Below, one piece after another: positions 32,753 to 42,207 of a stretch of DNA of 64,000 nt. This stretch comes from Patulibacter americanus DSM 16676 (GTDB lineage: Bacteria > Actinomycetota > Thermoleophilia > Solirubrobacterales > Solirubrobacteraceae), in assembly GCF_000420025.1 (NCBI RefSeq), contig NZ_ATUD01000001.1:682001-746000 (forward strand), given 5' to 3'. Position numbers and translations under genes: made by a program. A model generated the notes under the pieces. The model was given only the letters and a program-made list of their open reading frames with translations, did no database searches and was not told the DNA's origin. The number at the start of each line of letters is the position of its first letter. The first letter of the stretch is position 1.

Positions 32753-33637
32753 TCAGCCCATGGGGTTCCCGAGCTGCTTCGCCCCGTCGAGCGTGGCCAG
32801 GTCCTGATCGTCCAGCGCGACGTGGCCGGCCGCGAGGTTGTCCTCGAGGTGCGCGATGGAGCTCGTGCCCGGGATGAGCAGCATGCGGTCGTAGCGCGCG
32901 AGCAGCCACGCGAGGGCGACCTGCGCCGCGGAGACGCCGTGCTTCGCCGCGACGGACGCGATCGCCGGGTCGGCCGCGAGGACCTGCGGCCCGCCGACGT
33001 ACGCCGAGCCGAGCGGGAAGTACGGGACGTACGCGATCCCCTGCGCGCGGCAGAGGTCCAGCACGGGCTGATCAGCGCGGTTGACGACGCTGAACGCGTT
33101 CTGCACCGCGGCGATCGGGGTGATCTCGAGCGCCGCGCGCACGTCGTCGGCAGAGACGGTCGACAGGCCGATCAGCGCGAGCTTGCCCTCGTCGCGTAGC
33201 GCGGTGAGGGCGCCGAGCTGCTCGGCGAGGGGGACGCGCTCGCCGTCGGGCATCAGCCGCAGGTTCACGAGCCCGAGCCGCTCCACGCGCAGCCCGCGCA
33301 GGTTCGCCTCGACGTCCGCGCGCAGCCGCTCCGGGCGGGCGGCGCCGATCCACCCGCCCCCGTCGTCGCGACGGCCGCCGACCTTCGTGGCGATCACGAG
33401 CTCGTCGGGGTACGGACGCAGGGCTTCGGCGATCAGGTCGTTGACGACGTCCGGGCCGTAGATCTGGGCGGTGTCGACGTGGTTCACGCCGAGGTCGAGC
33501 GCGCGGCGCAGGACGGCGCGGGCGGCGTCCGGGTCCCGCGGGGGACCCCAGGCGTTGGGCCCGGCGAGCTGCATCGCACCAAAGCCGACGCGGCGCACGG
33601 TGCGGTCGCCGAGGAGAGCGGTGTGGGTCGTGGTCAT
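32753..33637 (-). CDS. Aldo/keto reductase
   Basis: The 294-aa product is a complete AKR barrel: GFGAMQLAG at the N-terminus, catalytic Asp and Tyr in NHVDTAQIYGPD (residues ~53-64), catalytic Lys in ELVIATKVGG (~85), and the NADPH-binding end LLIPGTSSIAHLEDNLAA. The position of catalytic His is replaced (LVNLRLMP), as in several bacterial subfamilies. It is divergent from an XRE/MmyB-type regulator, the common arrangement for a regulator controlling a neighbouring oxidoreductase. Confidence 0.9.
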   Translation of the reverse strand: MTTTHTALLGDRTVRRVGFGAMQLAGPNAWGPPRDPDAARAVLRRALDLGVNHVDTAQIYGPDVVNDLIAEALRPYPDELVIATKVGGRRDDGGGWIGAARPERLRADVEANLRGLRVERLGLVNLRLMPDGERVPLAEQLGALTALRDEGKLALIGLSTVSADDVRAALEITPIAAVQNAFSVVNRADQPVLDLCRAQGIAYVPYFPLGSAYVGGPQVLAADPAIASVAAKHGVSAAQVALAWLLARYDRMLLIPGTSSIAHLEDNLAAGHVALDDQDLATLDGAKQLGNPMG

Positions 33638-33739
33638 GCGTCCACCATGCGGCCCCGGTGCCGCCCGCACCAGGGACGGCGGCGACCTCGGACGCAGCGT
33701 CCTACCCTCGTCCTGCGGGGCGGGGTCTACAGTCGGACC

Positions 33740-34627
33740 ATGGCCAAGAACGCCGAGCTGCGGGAGTTCCTGCGGACCCGCCGGGCCCGGGTGCAGCCCG
33801 AGGACGTCGGCATCGAGACGGACGGCCGGCGGCGCGTCCCGGGCCTGCGGCGCGAGGAGGTCTCGATGCTCGCCGGCGTGAGCCTCGACTACTTCGCCCG
33901 CCTGGAGCAGGGCCGCGACCTGCAGCCCTCCGACGGGGTCCTCGACGCGATCGCCCGGGCGATGCGGCTGACCGAGGTCGAGCGGCTGCACCTGCACAAC
34001 CTCGTCCGCTCGACGGTCGCCGCCCCCGCCGCCGGGGACGTGACGTTGCCGCCCCTGGACGCCGGGTCGCGGCTGCTGCTCGACCGGCTCGAGATCCCGG
34101 GTCTGATCGTGGACTTCCGCGGCGAGGTCGGCGCGATGAACCGGCTGGGCCGGGCGATGATGGTCGGGCTCGAGCCTGCGCCGTCCCCGGCGAGCAACCA
34201 CACGCGCTGGCTGTTCCTCGAGCCGTCGGTGCGCGAGCTCCTCGTGGACTGGGAGATGGTCGCCCGCGCCACCGTCTCCATCCTGCGCGAGTCGGCCGGG
34301 CGCCACCCCCGCGACACGGGGCTGCACGCCCTGATCGGCGAGCTCTCCGTCGCCAGCCCGGAGTTCGCCGCGTGGTGGGCCGAGCACGACGTCGACGGCC
34401 GGTGCCGCGGCCCCAAGCGCTTCCGCCACCCCGTCGTCGGCGAGTTCGTCGTGCACATCGAGACGCTGGGGCTGCACGACGGCGAGCGCTGGCTCTACGC
34501 CTACGCCGCCGAGCCCGGCTCGCGGGCGGAGGAGGCGCTGCGGCTGCTCGGCACCTGGGCCGCGACGCAGGACGCGGAGGACGCCCGCCTCGGCACGCCG
34601 GAGCGGGCGGCGGGCCTGCGAGAGTAG
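33740..34627 (+). CDS. XRE-family regulator with MmyB-like ligand-binding domain
   Basis: The 295-aa product has an N-terminal helix-turn-helix (LRTRRARVQPEDVG, VPGLRREEVSMLAGVSLDYF, ARLEQGRDLQPS) followed from ~105 by the MmyB-like PAS-type domain (LEIPGLIVDFRGEVGAMNRL, WLFLEPSVRELLVDWE). Such regulators bind fatty-acid-like or hydrophobic ligands and usually control an adjacent divergent oxidoreductase, here the aldo/keto reductase. Confidence 0.9.
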   Translation: MAKNAELREFLRTRRARVQPEDVGIETDGRRRVPGLRREEVSMLAGVSLDYFARLEQGRDLQPSDGVLDAIARAMRLTEVERLHLHNLVRSTVAAPAAGDVTLPPLDAGSRLLLDRLEIPGLIVDFRGEVGAMNRLGRAMMVGLEPAPSPASNHTRWLFLEPSVRELLVDWEMVARATVSILRESAGRHPRDTGLHALIGELSVASPEFAAWWAEHDVDGRCRGPKRFRHPVVGEFVVHIETLGLHDGERWLYAYAAEPGSRAEEALRLLGTWAATQDAEDARLGTPERAAGLRE

Positions 34628-34631
34628 GTCC

Positions 34632-35279
34632 GTGTCCTCGTCCCGCGTCTACGCCGGTCAGAGCGCGGAGCACCGCGTCGAGGCCCGGCGGCGGGCGCTC
34701 CTCGACGCCGGGCTGGAGCTGCTCGGCACGCGCGGCTGGTCCGCGACCACCGTGCGCGGGATCTGCACGGAGGCGGGGCTGACGGCGCGGTTCTTCTACG
34801 AGAGCTTCGCGGGACTCGACGAGCTGGCGGTCGCGGTCTTCGACGAGATCGCGACGGACGCGACGCTCGCCGTCACGACCGCGGTCGCCGCCGCCGACGG
34901 CGGCCGGCGCGCCCGGGCGCTGGCCGCGATCGACGCGGGCGTCCGCGCGCTCACCGACGATCCGCGGCGCGCGCGGGTCGTCTTCGTCGAGGCGCTGGGC
35001 AGCGAGCCGCTCATGCGGCGCCGGATGCGCACCATGACCGCCCTCTCCGAGGTCATCGCCGGCTACGGCCGCGAGGACTACGCCCCGCCCGCCGCCGCCG
35101 AGCCGCTGCTGCGTGTGACCGCCGGGCTGCTGGCGGGCGGCATGGCCGAGCTGCTCATCGCCTGGATCGACGGGGCGCTCGACGTCACCCGCGAAGAGCT
35201 CGTCGCGGACTGCGCCGACCTCTTCGTCGGGGTGGGCGACGCGGCGCGCACGATTGCGGAGCGCCGCGGGCACCTCTGA
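34632..35279 (+). CDS. TetR-family transcriptional regulator
   Basis: The 215-aa product (GTG start four bases after the previous stop) has an N-terminal TetR helix-turn-helix (RRRALLDAGLELLGTRGWSA, TTVRGICTEAGLTARFFYESF) and a helical ligand-binding domain ending in a dimer helix (LLAGGMAELLIAWIDG). Probably cotranscribed with the XRE gene. Target genes are not evident. Confidence 0.9.
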   Translation: MSSSRVYAGQSAEHRVEARRRALLDAGLELLGTRGWSATTVRGICTEAGLTARFFYESFAGLDELAVAVFDEIATDATLAVTTAVAAADGGRRARALAAIDAGVRALTDDPRRARVVFVEALGSEPLMRRRMRTMTALSEVIAGYGREDYAPPAAAEPLLRVTAGLLAGGMAELLIAWIDGALDVTREELVADCADLFVGVGDAARTIAERRGHL

Positions 35280-35298
35280 GGACGGGGGTGCTCCGGGC

Positions 35299-35676
35299 TC
35301 AGGTGCCCGGCAGCTCGGTCGCCTCGTCCTCGGGCTCGAGCAGGAACGTCTCGACGGAGACGTCGTCGGCGACGTTGACGCCGCTGACCATGGTGCGGAT
35401 CCGGCGACCGGTGATCTCGGCGACGATCGCGCACAGCTCGTCCTGGTGCGCGGCCTGCAGGGCTGAACGCGCCTCGTGGACGAGGTCGTCGCGGCCGACC
35501 TGCATGAGCTTCGCCTGTGCGGGGCTCTTGCTGTCCTCGAGCACGCACGTGACCACGTCCGGGCCGGCGAAGCGGGTCAGGATCACGGTCGGCCCGCGAC
35601 CGTAGTGCTGCTTGTAGGCGTTCGCGATGGCCGTGGATATGCGCTCGGCCTGGGAGTTGCGGCGTTCTTCGGGCAC
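35299..35676 (-). CDS. DUF2294-like small protein
   Basis: From GTG 35676 the product is 125 aa: SQAERISTAIANAYKQHYGR, GPTVILTRFAGPDVVTCVLE and LVHEARSALQAAHQDELCAI. This pattern (helix, YGRGP, beta strands, then ETGRxV-like ITGRRIRTMVSGVN) matches the DUF2294 family of small proteins of unknown function. It is convergent with the TetR gene. The start is uncertain because no good ribosome-binding site precedes it. Confidence 0.65.
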   Translation of the reverse strand: MPEERRNSQAERISTAIANAYKQHYGRGPTVILTRFAGPDVVTCVLEDSKSPAQAKLMQVGRDDLVHEARSALQAAHQDELCAIVAEITGRRIRTMVSGVNVADDVSVETFLLEPEDEATELPGT

Positions 35677-36071
35677 GGTGTCGGTCGTCGTCCGTCGTGG
35701 GTCACGGGGGAAGCGGACGTGGTTACCCGTCCCCGCGCACGGGAAACCTACCGGCCGCGCATCCGGCCATCGACCGGTCTCGGCGATCGGCGGAGCGACG
35801 AACGGCGGGAGACGGCCGGCCCGGGCCACGGGCCGGCCGCCGATCGCGCCTTCGCGGATGACAGAGGGCGGGCCGGAGATTCCGACCGCCTCGCCGGCCC
35901 GACGGCTACCCCGGGTCGCAATCGCCATGCGGGCCACGACGACGCACCCGCCGTCCGGCGCCCGCCGTCCCCGGAAGCGCGGCCGCACGGTGGACGGCCC
36001 AGGGTGGGCCCTGCAGAGCGCATCGGGCCCGTCGCGTCGGGGCTTTGGCACCATTGTGCTTAAATCTTGGC
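35677..36071. other. Divergent intergenic region before the Mn/Fe importer
   Basis: About 395 bases hold no convincing gene. A strong hairpin (GGCCGGCC pairing with GGCCGGCC around 35814-35838) is present. The last 30 bases before the importer start are unusually AT-rich (GTGCTTAAATCTTGG) and are the likely promoter or metal-regulator region. I could not recognise a Zur or MntR consensus, nor a yybP-ykoY manganese riboswitch. Confidence 0.4.
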
Positions 36072-37049
36072 ATGCCTCAATCTGTATCTGGCCGAGGCCG
36101 AACCACGGTCCTACGACGACGCAGTCGTGGCGTCGCCGCCGCGCTGACCGTGGCGGTTCTCGCCCTCGCCCTGAGCGGCTGCGCGAGCACCGGGACGACG
36201 CGCCCCGCCGACGCGCCACCGCTCGTCCTCACGACGTTCACCGTCATCGCCGACATGGCGCGCGAGGTCGGCGGCGACCGCGTCGAGGTCGCGTCGATCA
36301 CCAAGCCGGGCGCCGAGATCCACGGCTACGAGCCGACGCCGAGCGACCTGAAGAAGGCCGCCCACGCGGATCTGGTGCTCGAGAACGGGCTGGGCCTCGA
36401 GCGCTGGTTCGAGCAGTTCGTCGACCTGGCCGACGCGCCGTCGGCCACGCTCACCGACGGCGTGCAGCCCGTGCCGATCGGCGGCGGCTCGGAGTACGCC
36501 GGCAAGCCGAACCCGCACGCGTGGATGTCGACCGACAACGCCCAGATCTACGTGGAGAACATCCGGCGGGCGCTCACGAAGCTCGACCCCGCCGGGGCCG
36601 CCGAGTTCCGCCGCCGCGCGGACGCCTACGCCGCGCGGCTGCGGGCCGTCGGCGACGGGGTGCGGCGCCGGCTGCAGGGCGTGCCCGCCGAGCGTCGTGT
36701 GCTCGTCTCGTGCGAGGGCGCCTTCTCCTACCTCGCCCGCGACCTCGGCCTGCGCGAGGCGTACCTCTGGCCCGTCAACGCGGAGCAGGAGGGCACGCCG
36801 CAGCAGATCGCCGCGGCCGTCGAGGTCGTCCGCCGACGCGCGGTGCCCGGCGTCTTCTGCGAGTCGACGGTGAACCCCAAGTCGATGGAGCAGGTGGCCG
36901 ACGAGGCCGGATCCCGCTTCGCCGGCACGCTCTACGTCGACTCGCTCTCCGCCGCCGACGGTCCCGTCCCCACCTACCTCGACCTGCTGCGCCGCGACGC
37001 CGAAACGATCGCGCGCGGGCTGGCCCCCGCCGCCCAGGAGACCCGATGA
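36072..37049 (+). CDS. Manganese/iron ABC transporter substrate-binding lipoprotein
   Basis: ATG 36072 (a TTG nine codons upstream is possible) gives 325 aa with a lipobox (LALSGCAS). The metal ligands by alignment with the PsaA/MntC/TroA family are His in AEIHGYEPTPSD, His in PNPHAWMS, Glu in VSCEGAFSYLARDLGL and Asp in LYVDSLS. This His-His-Glu-Asp set favours manganese or ferrous iron over zinc, which normally has a third His and a His-rich loop (absent here). It is first of three overlapping genes. Confidence 0.85.
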   Translation: MPQSVSGRGRTTVLRRRSRGVAAALTVAVLALALSGCASTGTTRPADAPPLVLTTFTVIADMAREVGGDRVEVASITKPGAEIHGYEPTPSDLKKAAHADLVLENGLGLERWFEQFVDLADAPSATLTDGVQPVPIGGGSEYAGKPNPHAWMSTDNAQIYVENIRRALTKLDPAGAAEFRRRADAYAARLRAVGDGVRRRLQGVPAERRVLVSCEGAFSYLARDLGLREAYLWPVNAEQEGTPQQIAAAVEVVRRRAVPGVFCESTVNPKSMEQVADEAGSRFAGTLYVDSLSAADGPVPTYLDLLRRDAETIARGLAPAAQETR

Positions 37050-37888
37050 GCACGACCTCGCGCCCCACCCCCGACCCGGCCGCGACCGCCGGCCGCCCCT
37101 CCCCCGGCGACCGGACCGGGGCCGCCGCCGCGACGGGCGACGTCGTCGCCGTCTCGGGTCTCGCCGTCCGCTACGGCTCCACCCTCGCGCTCGACGGCGT
37201 CGACCTGCGGGTGCGCTCCGGGCTCGTGCAGGGACTGATCGGCATGAACGGCTCGGGCAAGTCGACCCTGTTCAAGGCGCTCATGGGTCTCGTCCGGCCG
37301 GATCGCGGCACCGTCCTGCTGTTCGGCGCGGACCCGCACGACGCCCGCCGCGCCGGGCGCGTGGCCTACGCCCCGCAGGACGAGGACGTCGACCCGCAGT
37401 TCCCCGTCTCCGTCCGCGACGTCGTGGCGATGGGCCGCTACGGCCGTCTCGGCCCGCGCCGGCGCCTGCGGCCGGAGGACCACGAGGCCGTCGACGCCGC
37501 GCTCGAGCGCACGGAGCTGACCGACCTCGCCGGCCGGCAGATCGGCGCGCTCTCGGGCGGCCAGCGCAAGCGCGCGTTCGTCGCCCGCGGCCTGGCCCAA
37601 GGCGCCGACCTGCTGCTGCTCGACGAGCCGTTCGCGGGCGTCGACAAGCGCTCCGAGGCGACCATCACCGAGCTGCTGCGCGGCCTCGCGGCCGAGGGGC
37701 GGACCATCCTCGTCTCGACCCACGACCTCGTCGCCGTGCCCGCGCTCTGCGACGAGGTGGCGCTCATCAACCGCCGGATCGTCGCCCAGGGCACGCCGGA
37801 GGAGACGCTGCGACCGGGGCCGCTCGGCGAGGCGTTCGGGGGGTTCGTGCCCGTCGAGGCGCTGCGCGCCACGGGGGTCGCCGCATGA
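37046..37888 (+). CDS. Manganese/iron ABC transporter ATP-binding protein
   Basis: The 280-aa product has a ~30-residue Pro/Thr/Ala-rich N-terminal extension, then an ABC ATPase: Walker A GMNGSGKST (~72), Q-loop (YAPQDEDVD), signature LSGGQRKRAF (~172) and Walker B LLLLDEP (~192). Its ATG overlaps the stop of the binding-protein gene and its stop overlaps the permease start, so the three subunits are made in step. Confidence 0.9.
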   Translation: MSTTSRPTPDPAATAGRPSPGDRTGAAAATGDVVAVSGLAVRYGSTLALDGVDLRVRSGLVQGLIGMNGSGKSTLFKALMGLVRPDRGTVLLFGADPHDARRAGRVAYAPQDEDVDPQFPVSVRDVVAMGRYGRLGPRRRLRPEDHEAVDAALERTELTDLAGRQIGALSGGQRKRAFVARGLAQGADLLLLDEPFAGVDKRSEATITELLRGLAAEGRTILVSTHDLVAVPALCDEVALINRRIVAQGTPEETLRPGPLGEAFGGFVPVEALRATGVAA

Positions 37889-38772
37889 GCCCGATCGAGT
37901 GGTTCACCGAGCCCCTGGGGTTCGAGTTCATGCAGCGCGCGCTGCTCGTCGCGCTCGTCTGCGCGGTGGCCTGCGCCGTCCTCTCCTGCTGGCTCACCCT
38001 CCTCGGGTGGTCGCTGATGGGCGACGCGGTCTCCCACGCCGTGCTGCCCGGCGTCGTCCTCTCCTACGTGATCGGGATCCCGTTCGCGATCGGCGCGTTC
38101 GTCTTCGGCTCGGCCGCCGTCGGGCTCGTCGGGGCGCTCAACCGGACCTCGCGGGTGAAGGAGGACGCCGCCATCGGCATCGTCTTCACGGGGCTGTTCG
38201 CGCTCGGGCTCGTGCTGGTGAGCGCGATCCCGTCCCAGATCGACCTCTTCCACATCCTCTTCGGCAACGTCCTGGGCGTGAGCGACGGCGACATCGTGCA
38301 GGTCGTCATCATCGGCACGGTCGTTACCGCGGCGCTGCTCTACAAGCGCCGCGACCTCGTGCTCTACGCGTTCGACCCGACGCACGCCCACGCGATCGGG
38401 ATCTCGCCGAAGCGGCTGGAGACCCTGCTGCTCGGCGCGCTCGCGCTGACCGTGATCGTCGCTCTGCAGGCCGTCGGCATCGTGCTCGTCGTCGCGATGC
38501 TCATCACCCCGGGCGCGACGGCCTACCTGATCACGGACCGGTTCTCGCGCATGCTCGGCTGGGCGATCGGCTGCTCCGTCTCCGCCTGCCTGCTCGGCAC
38601 GTACCTGAGCTACCACCTCGACTGGTCGACCGGCGGGGCGATCGTGTGCGTGCTCTCCCTGCAGTTCGTCGCCGCCTACGTGCTGGCCCCTCACGGGGTC
38701 CTGGCGCAACGCCGCGGCGCCCGGCGGGTCGAGCCGCCCGCGGCGGCCGGCGGGGCCGTGGCGGCGGACTGA
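37885..38772 (+). CDS. Manganese/iron ABC transporter permease
   Basis: The 295-aa product is an ABC-3 family permease with about eight to nine membrane helices, including the conserved LLGWSLMGDAVSHAVLPGVV and LLFGNVLG-like (HILFGNVLGVSDGDI) segments and TPGATAYLITDR near the end. It forms the importer with the two preceding gene products. Confidence 0.9.
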   Translation: MSPIEWFTEPLGFEFMQRALLVALVCAVACAVLSCWLTLLGWSLMGDAVSHAVLPGVVLSYVIGIPFAIGAFVFGSAAVGLVGALNRTSRVKEDAAIGIVFTGLFALGLVLVSAIPSQIDLFHILFGNVLGVSDGDIVQVVIIGTVVTAALLYKRRDLVLYAFDPTHAHAIGISPKRLETLLLGALALTVIVALQAVGIVLVVAMLITPGATAYLITDRFSRMLGWAIGCSVSACLLGTYLSYHLDWSTGGAIVCVLSLQFVAAYVLAPHGVLAQRRGARRVEPPAAAGGAVAAD

Positions 38773-39036
38773 GGGCCGCGCATGGCGGCCGGGACAGCGG
38801 CCGGGGTCGAGGACGCGCGGGCTGAGCGACGCGGGCGCGCGGGCGCGGGCGCGGGCGACCCATCGTCGTAGGCCGTCCGCGCCGCCGGCCGTAGTCCCCC
38901 CGGGGGCCGGCGGCACGAACGTCTTGCCACACCACACGATCGGCCGGGCTCGGCCGAACCGAAGGGCGGGGGGACGGATGGCCCCACCACCCGGAACGGG
39001 GGTTGACTCTCCCCCCGCCCGGCGTAGCGTGCCCAC

Positions 39037-41526
39037 ATGCGTGCCCTGGCCCTCGCCCTCGTCGCCGGTGCGCTGCTCGCCGCCGCCCTTCTCGGCACGG
39101 GCCCACGGGAGGCCCGGGCGCAGGCCCCGAGCGATTGCGTCGCCCTCGGCACGCCGGGCGACTACGGCGTCTTCGTGCACGACGACTACGCGTCGAGCAA
39201 CACCCAGGTCGACGGCCGGGTCTTCGCCGGGGGCGACGCGACCGTCAGCGGGTGGGCGGTCGGGGTGCGCGGCACGCCGGACGCCGAGCGCATCGATCTG
39301 CTCGTCGGGGGCGACCTGACCGCGAACGGCACCCAGGCCCCGAACGGCAGCGTCCGCTACGCCGGCACGTTCACGGGGCAGATGGCCACGCCCAACGGGA
39401 CCCTCGCGCAGGCCCCGCTGCCGTTCTCGACGGACGCCGAGTTCGCGGCGCTCGACGCGCTCGCCGACCGGCTCGGCGGCCTGGAGGCCACGGGCACGGT
39501 GTCGGCACCGAACGCTGCGGGCGCCATCACGCTGGAGGGCACGAACCAGGCGCGCAACGGGTTCGAGCTCACCTCGGCCCAGCTCGGCGACGCCCGGGAG
39601 GTGCTCATCCGCGTGCCGGCGGGCTCGACCACGATCATCACGGTGCTCGGCGACGACGTGTCGACGGCGGCCCCCAACGCCCTGACGCAGGTCGCCTACT
39701 GGAACGGCTCGTCGTACCAGCAGCTCGGGGACGCGCCACCCGCCGAGCTCGCCGCCCTGCGCGACGCCACCCTCTGGAACATCCCGCAGGCGTCGCGGGT
39801 GCAGATCGGCCCCGGGATCGCGTTCCCCGGATCGGTCCTCGCGCCGCGCGCCGCCGTCGAGTTCACGGGCAACGCGCAGCTCTACGGCCAGCTCTGGGGC
39901 GCGTCGCTCCGCGGCCAGAGCACCTCGCGGCACGGCACGTTCCGGGGCTGCCTGCCGCTGCCCGACGCCCCGGGCCCCGACGTCGCGCTCGACCCGACCT
40001 GCCGCGACGCGGTGGCCGACACGAGCACGATGCGCCTGCGCAACCGCGACGACGAGGCGGTCGACGTGACGTGGCGCGACGAGGAGAGCGCCCAGACGGG
40101 CCGCCTGCGCGTGGGGGCCCGGCGCGACGCGTACTTCACCGTGGCCGACGCCCGCAGCCCCCACGTCATCGTGGCCCGGGCCGGCAGCACGACCGTGCGG
40201 GCCACCGCCAGCAGAGAGGCGTGCCGCGGCCGCGTGCTGGTGCGGAAGCTCGTCTCCGGGCCCTCCCCTGGCGGGACGTGGGACATCGTGCTGCGGGGCG
40301 AGAACGGCCGGCGGCGGCAGATCGCGCTCGCCGCCGGACAGGCCCGCACGGTCGTGCTGCCGACGCGCGTCGCGGCCGGCGAGGTGCCGATCGGCCAGGT
40401 GCCCGGCGGGGTGCGCTACGCCGTCTCCGAGCCTGATCCCCGCGGCGCCGCCACGGTCGCGGTCGACCGTCCCGTCGTCACGATCGCTCCCGGCTCCCGG
40501 CTGTCGGCGACCGTCCAGAACACGTACGCCCCGGCCCCCGAACCTGATCCCGACCCCGACCCCGGCCCCGAGCCGGATCCCGCCCCCGCCCCCGAGCCCG
40601 ACCCGGGCGCGGGAACGACCGGCACCCCGGACCCGACGGACCCGTTCGCGCCCGCCGACGAGCGTCCGGGGAACGGGCCGCGGCTGCCCGTCGGCACGCC
40701 CTCCCCGCCCCCGGGCGCGCCCCTCGTCGCCGGTGCCGGAGCGGACCTGGCGGTGCGCGAGACCATCACCCCGGCCGTCGCGCCCGTCGGGAGTCAGGCG
40801 ACGGTGCGGGTCGAGGTCCGCAACCGCGGACCGGAGCCCGCCGTCGACGCCGTCGTCCGCGAGCTCCCCAAGGTCGATCCGGCGAACCTCAACCGCCGCG
40901 CCCGGGCGTTGGTCGAGGTCGTCTCGAGCACCGATCCCGCCTTCGACCCGTCGGCCGCGTCGTGCACCGCTCGCCGCCCGATCCGCTGCACGCTCGGCAC
41001 GCTGCGCCCGGGCGCCCGCGTGGTCGTCCGCATCCGGGGCCGACTGCTGGAGCGCGGGACGCTCGAGAACGTCACGGTCGCGACCGCCAGGACCCCGGAC
41101 CCGAACACGACCAACAACGTGTCCGCGGCCGGCATCCGCGTCGTCGACGCCCGCCCCGCGCTGGGCGTGGCGATCGACGCGCCGCGGACCGTGCGAATCG
41201 GCGAGCGCTTCTCGTACCGCGTGACGGTGCGGGGCGGCGCGCCTGCCGGGGCGCGGGCGGTGCGCGTCTGCCACAGCCCGGCGGCCGACCTGCTCGTGAC
41301 GCCCCACCCCGGCGCGGTGCGGCGCGACGGGGCCCTGTGCCGCGACGTCGCCCGCCTGGGACGCGGCGCCCGCTCGAGCTTCACCGTCCGGGCGATCCCC
41401 CGCCGCTCGACCGCGGGCGTCCTGCGGCGTCTGCGGGCGACGGCCGACGCGGTGCGCCTGCCCGCCCCCGTGCGGGCCTCCGCCGTCGTGCGGGTCCTGG
41501 GCGACCCGCCGACCGGCCGGGGGTGA
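39037..41526 (+). CDS. Choice-of-anchor-A surface protein with Pro-Asp-Glu spacer and DUF11 repeats
   Basis: The 829-aa product has a signal peptide (cleavage near ARA, ~30). Residues ~35-310 resemble the choice-of-anchor-A domain (GDYGVFVHDDYASSNTQVDG, FPGSVLAPRAAVEFTGNAQL, YGQLWGAS). A Cys-containing beta region and an extended spacer of Pro-Asp/Pro-Glu dipeptides (~498-525) follow. Then come one or two DUF11-type domains (VRNRGPEPAVDAVV, TVATARTPDPNTTNNVSAAG) to the C-terminus. No sortase motif is visible. It probably extends from the cell surface, in adhesion or structure; the role is not determinable. Confidence 0.75.
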   Translation: MRALALALVAGALLAAALLGTGPREARAQAPSDCVALGTPGDYGVFVHDDYASSNTQVDGRVFAGGDATVSGWAVGVRGTPDAERIDLLVGGDLTANGTQAPNGSVRYAGTFTGQMATPNGTLAQAPLPFSTDAEFAALDALADRLGGLEATGTVSAPNAAGAITLEGTNQARNGFELTSAQLGDAREVLIRVPAGSTTIITVLGDDVSTAAPNALTQVAYWNGSSYQQLGDAPPAELAALRDATLWNIPQASRVQIGPGIAFPGSVLAPRAAVEFTGNAQLYGQLWGASLRGQSTSRHGTFRGCLPLPDAPGPDVALDPTCRDAVADTSTMRLRNRDDEAVDVTWRDEESAQTGRLRVGARRDAYFTVADARSPHVIVARAGSTTVRATASREACRGRVLVRKLVSGPSPGGTWDIVLRGENGRRRQIALAAGQARTVVLPTRVAAGEVPIGQVPGGVRYAVSEPDPRGAATVAVDRPVVTIAPGSRLSATVQNTYAPAPEPDPDPDPGPEPDPAPAPEPDPGAGTTGTPDPTDPFAPADERPGNGPRLPVGTPSPPPGAPLVAGAGADLAVRETITPAVAPVGSQATVRVEVRNRGPEPAVDAVVRELPKVDPANLNRRARALVEVVSSTDPAFDPSAASCTARRPIRCTLGTLRPGARVVVRIRGRLLERGTLENVTVATARTPDPNTTNNVSAAGIRVVDARPALGVAIDAPRTVRIGERFSYRVTVRGGAPAGARAVRVCHSPAADLLVTPHPGAVRRDGALCRDVARLGRGARSSFTVRAIPRRSTAGVLRRLRATADAVRLPAPVRASAVVRVLGDPPTGRG

Positions 41527-41625
41527 GTGGTCGAGTAAGGCGGCCCTAACTCCAATGGGCTAGGCTGCGCGGGCCGCGGCGGCCTGGCCGCCGCGGCGTC
41601 GTCTTCCCCCGACCGATCGCCGCCC

Positions 41626-42207
41626 ATGCTCCGCATCCAGGTCCTCCTCGCCAGCACCCGCAGCAAGCGCTTCGGCGAGCGCGCAGCGGCGTGGGCGATG
41701 GACCGCCTCGATCGGCGCGACGACCTGCGGGCCGAGCTCGTCGACCTGCGCGAGCACCCGCTGCCCCTCTACGACCTGGCCGTCGCCCCCGCCCACGCGG
41801 GGCGCACCTACCCCGACGACGCCACCGCGGCGTGGGCCGGGCTCGTCGACGGGGCCGACGGGTACGTCGTCGTCACCCCGGAGTACAACCACGGCTACCC
41901 CGCGGCGCTGAAGAACGCGCTGGACCACGTCTCCGTCGAGCTGCAGCGCAAGCCCGTGGCGTTCGTCGGGTACGGCGGCGTGGGTGGCGCGCGGGCCGTG
42001 GAGCAGCTGCGGCAGGTGGCCGTCGAGCTCGAGATGGCCCCGCTGCGCCACGCCGTGCACGTGCTGCCCGACCTGCTCGTGCCCGCCCTGAAGGCCGCGG
42101 CGTTCGACGTCGAGATGCTCGCGCCGCTGGACCCGAAGCTCGACCGGCTCGCCGCCGACCTCGTGTGGTGGGCGTCGGCGCTGCAGACCGCGCGCGCGGG
42201 GACGTGA
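41626..42207 (+). CDS. NADPH-dependent FMN reductase
   Basis: The 193-aa flavodoxin-like protein shows the family motifs LLASTRSKRFGERAA (FMN phosphate loop, residues ~7-20), TPEYNHGYPAALKNALDHV (~85-103) and GYGGVGGARAVEQLR. It supplies reduced flavin or reduces quinones or ferric chelates. Its stop overlaps the GTG of the phosphopantetheinyl transferase gene, so the two are cotranscribed. A ferric-siderophore reductase role is possible from context but not shown. Confidence 0.85.
   Translation: MLRIQVLLASTRSKRFGERAAAWAMDRLDRRDDLRAELVDLREHPLPLYDLAVAPAHAGRTYPDDATAAWAGLVDGADGYVVVTPEYNHGYPAALKNALDHVSVELQRKPVAFVGYGGVGGARAVEQLRQVAVELEMAPLRHAVHVLPDLLVPALKAAAFDVEMLAPLDPKLDRLAADLVWWASALQTARAGT

Noticed and set aside
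36072..38772. Zinc importer (ZnuABC) as the identity of the metal ABC operon
   Set aside because: The binding protein has the His-His-Glu-Asp ligand set of Mn/Fe receptors and lacks the His-rich loop and third His of ZnuA.
37438..41307. 1289-aa minus-strand open frame across the importer and surface protein genes
   Set aside because: It runs antisense to several well-supported genes and shows only shadow composition (Gly/Arg/Asp/Val repeats).
41540..41575. Possible iron box upstream of the FMN reductase (CCCTAAC ... GGGCTAGGCTGC)
   Set aside because: Only scattered half-site matches to TTAGGNTAGG were found, far weaker than the site at 57306.
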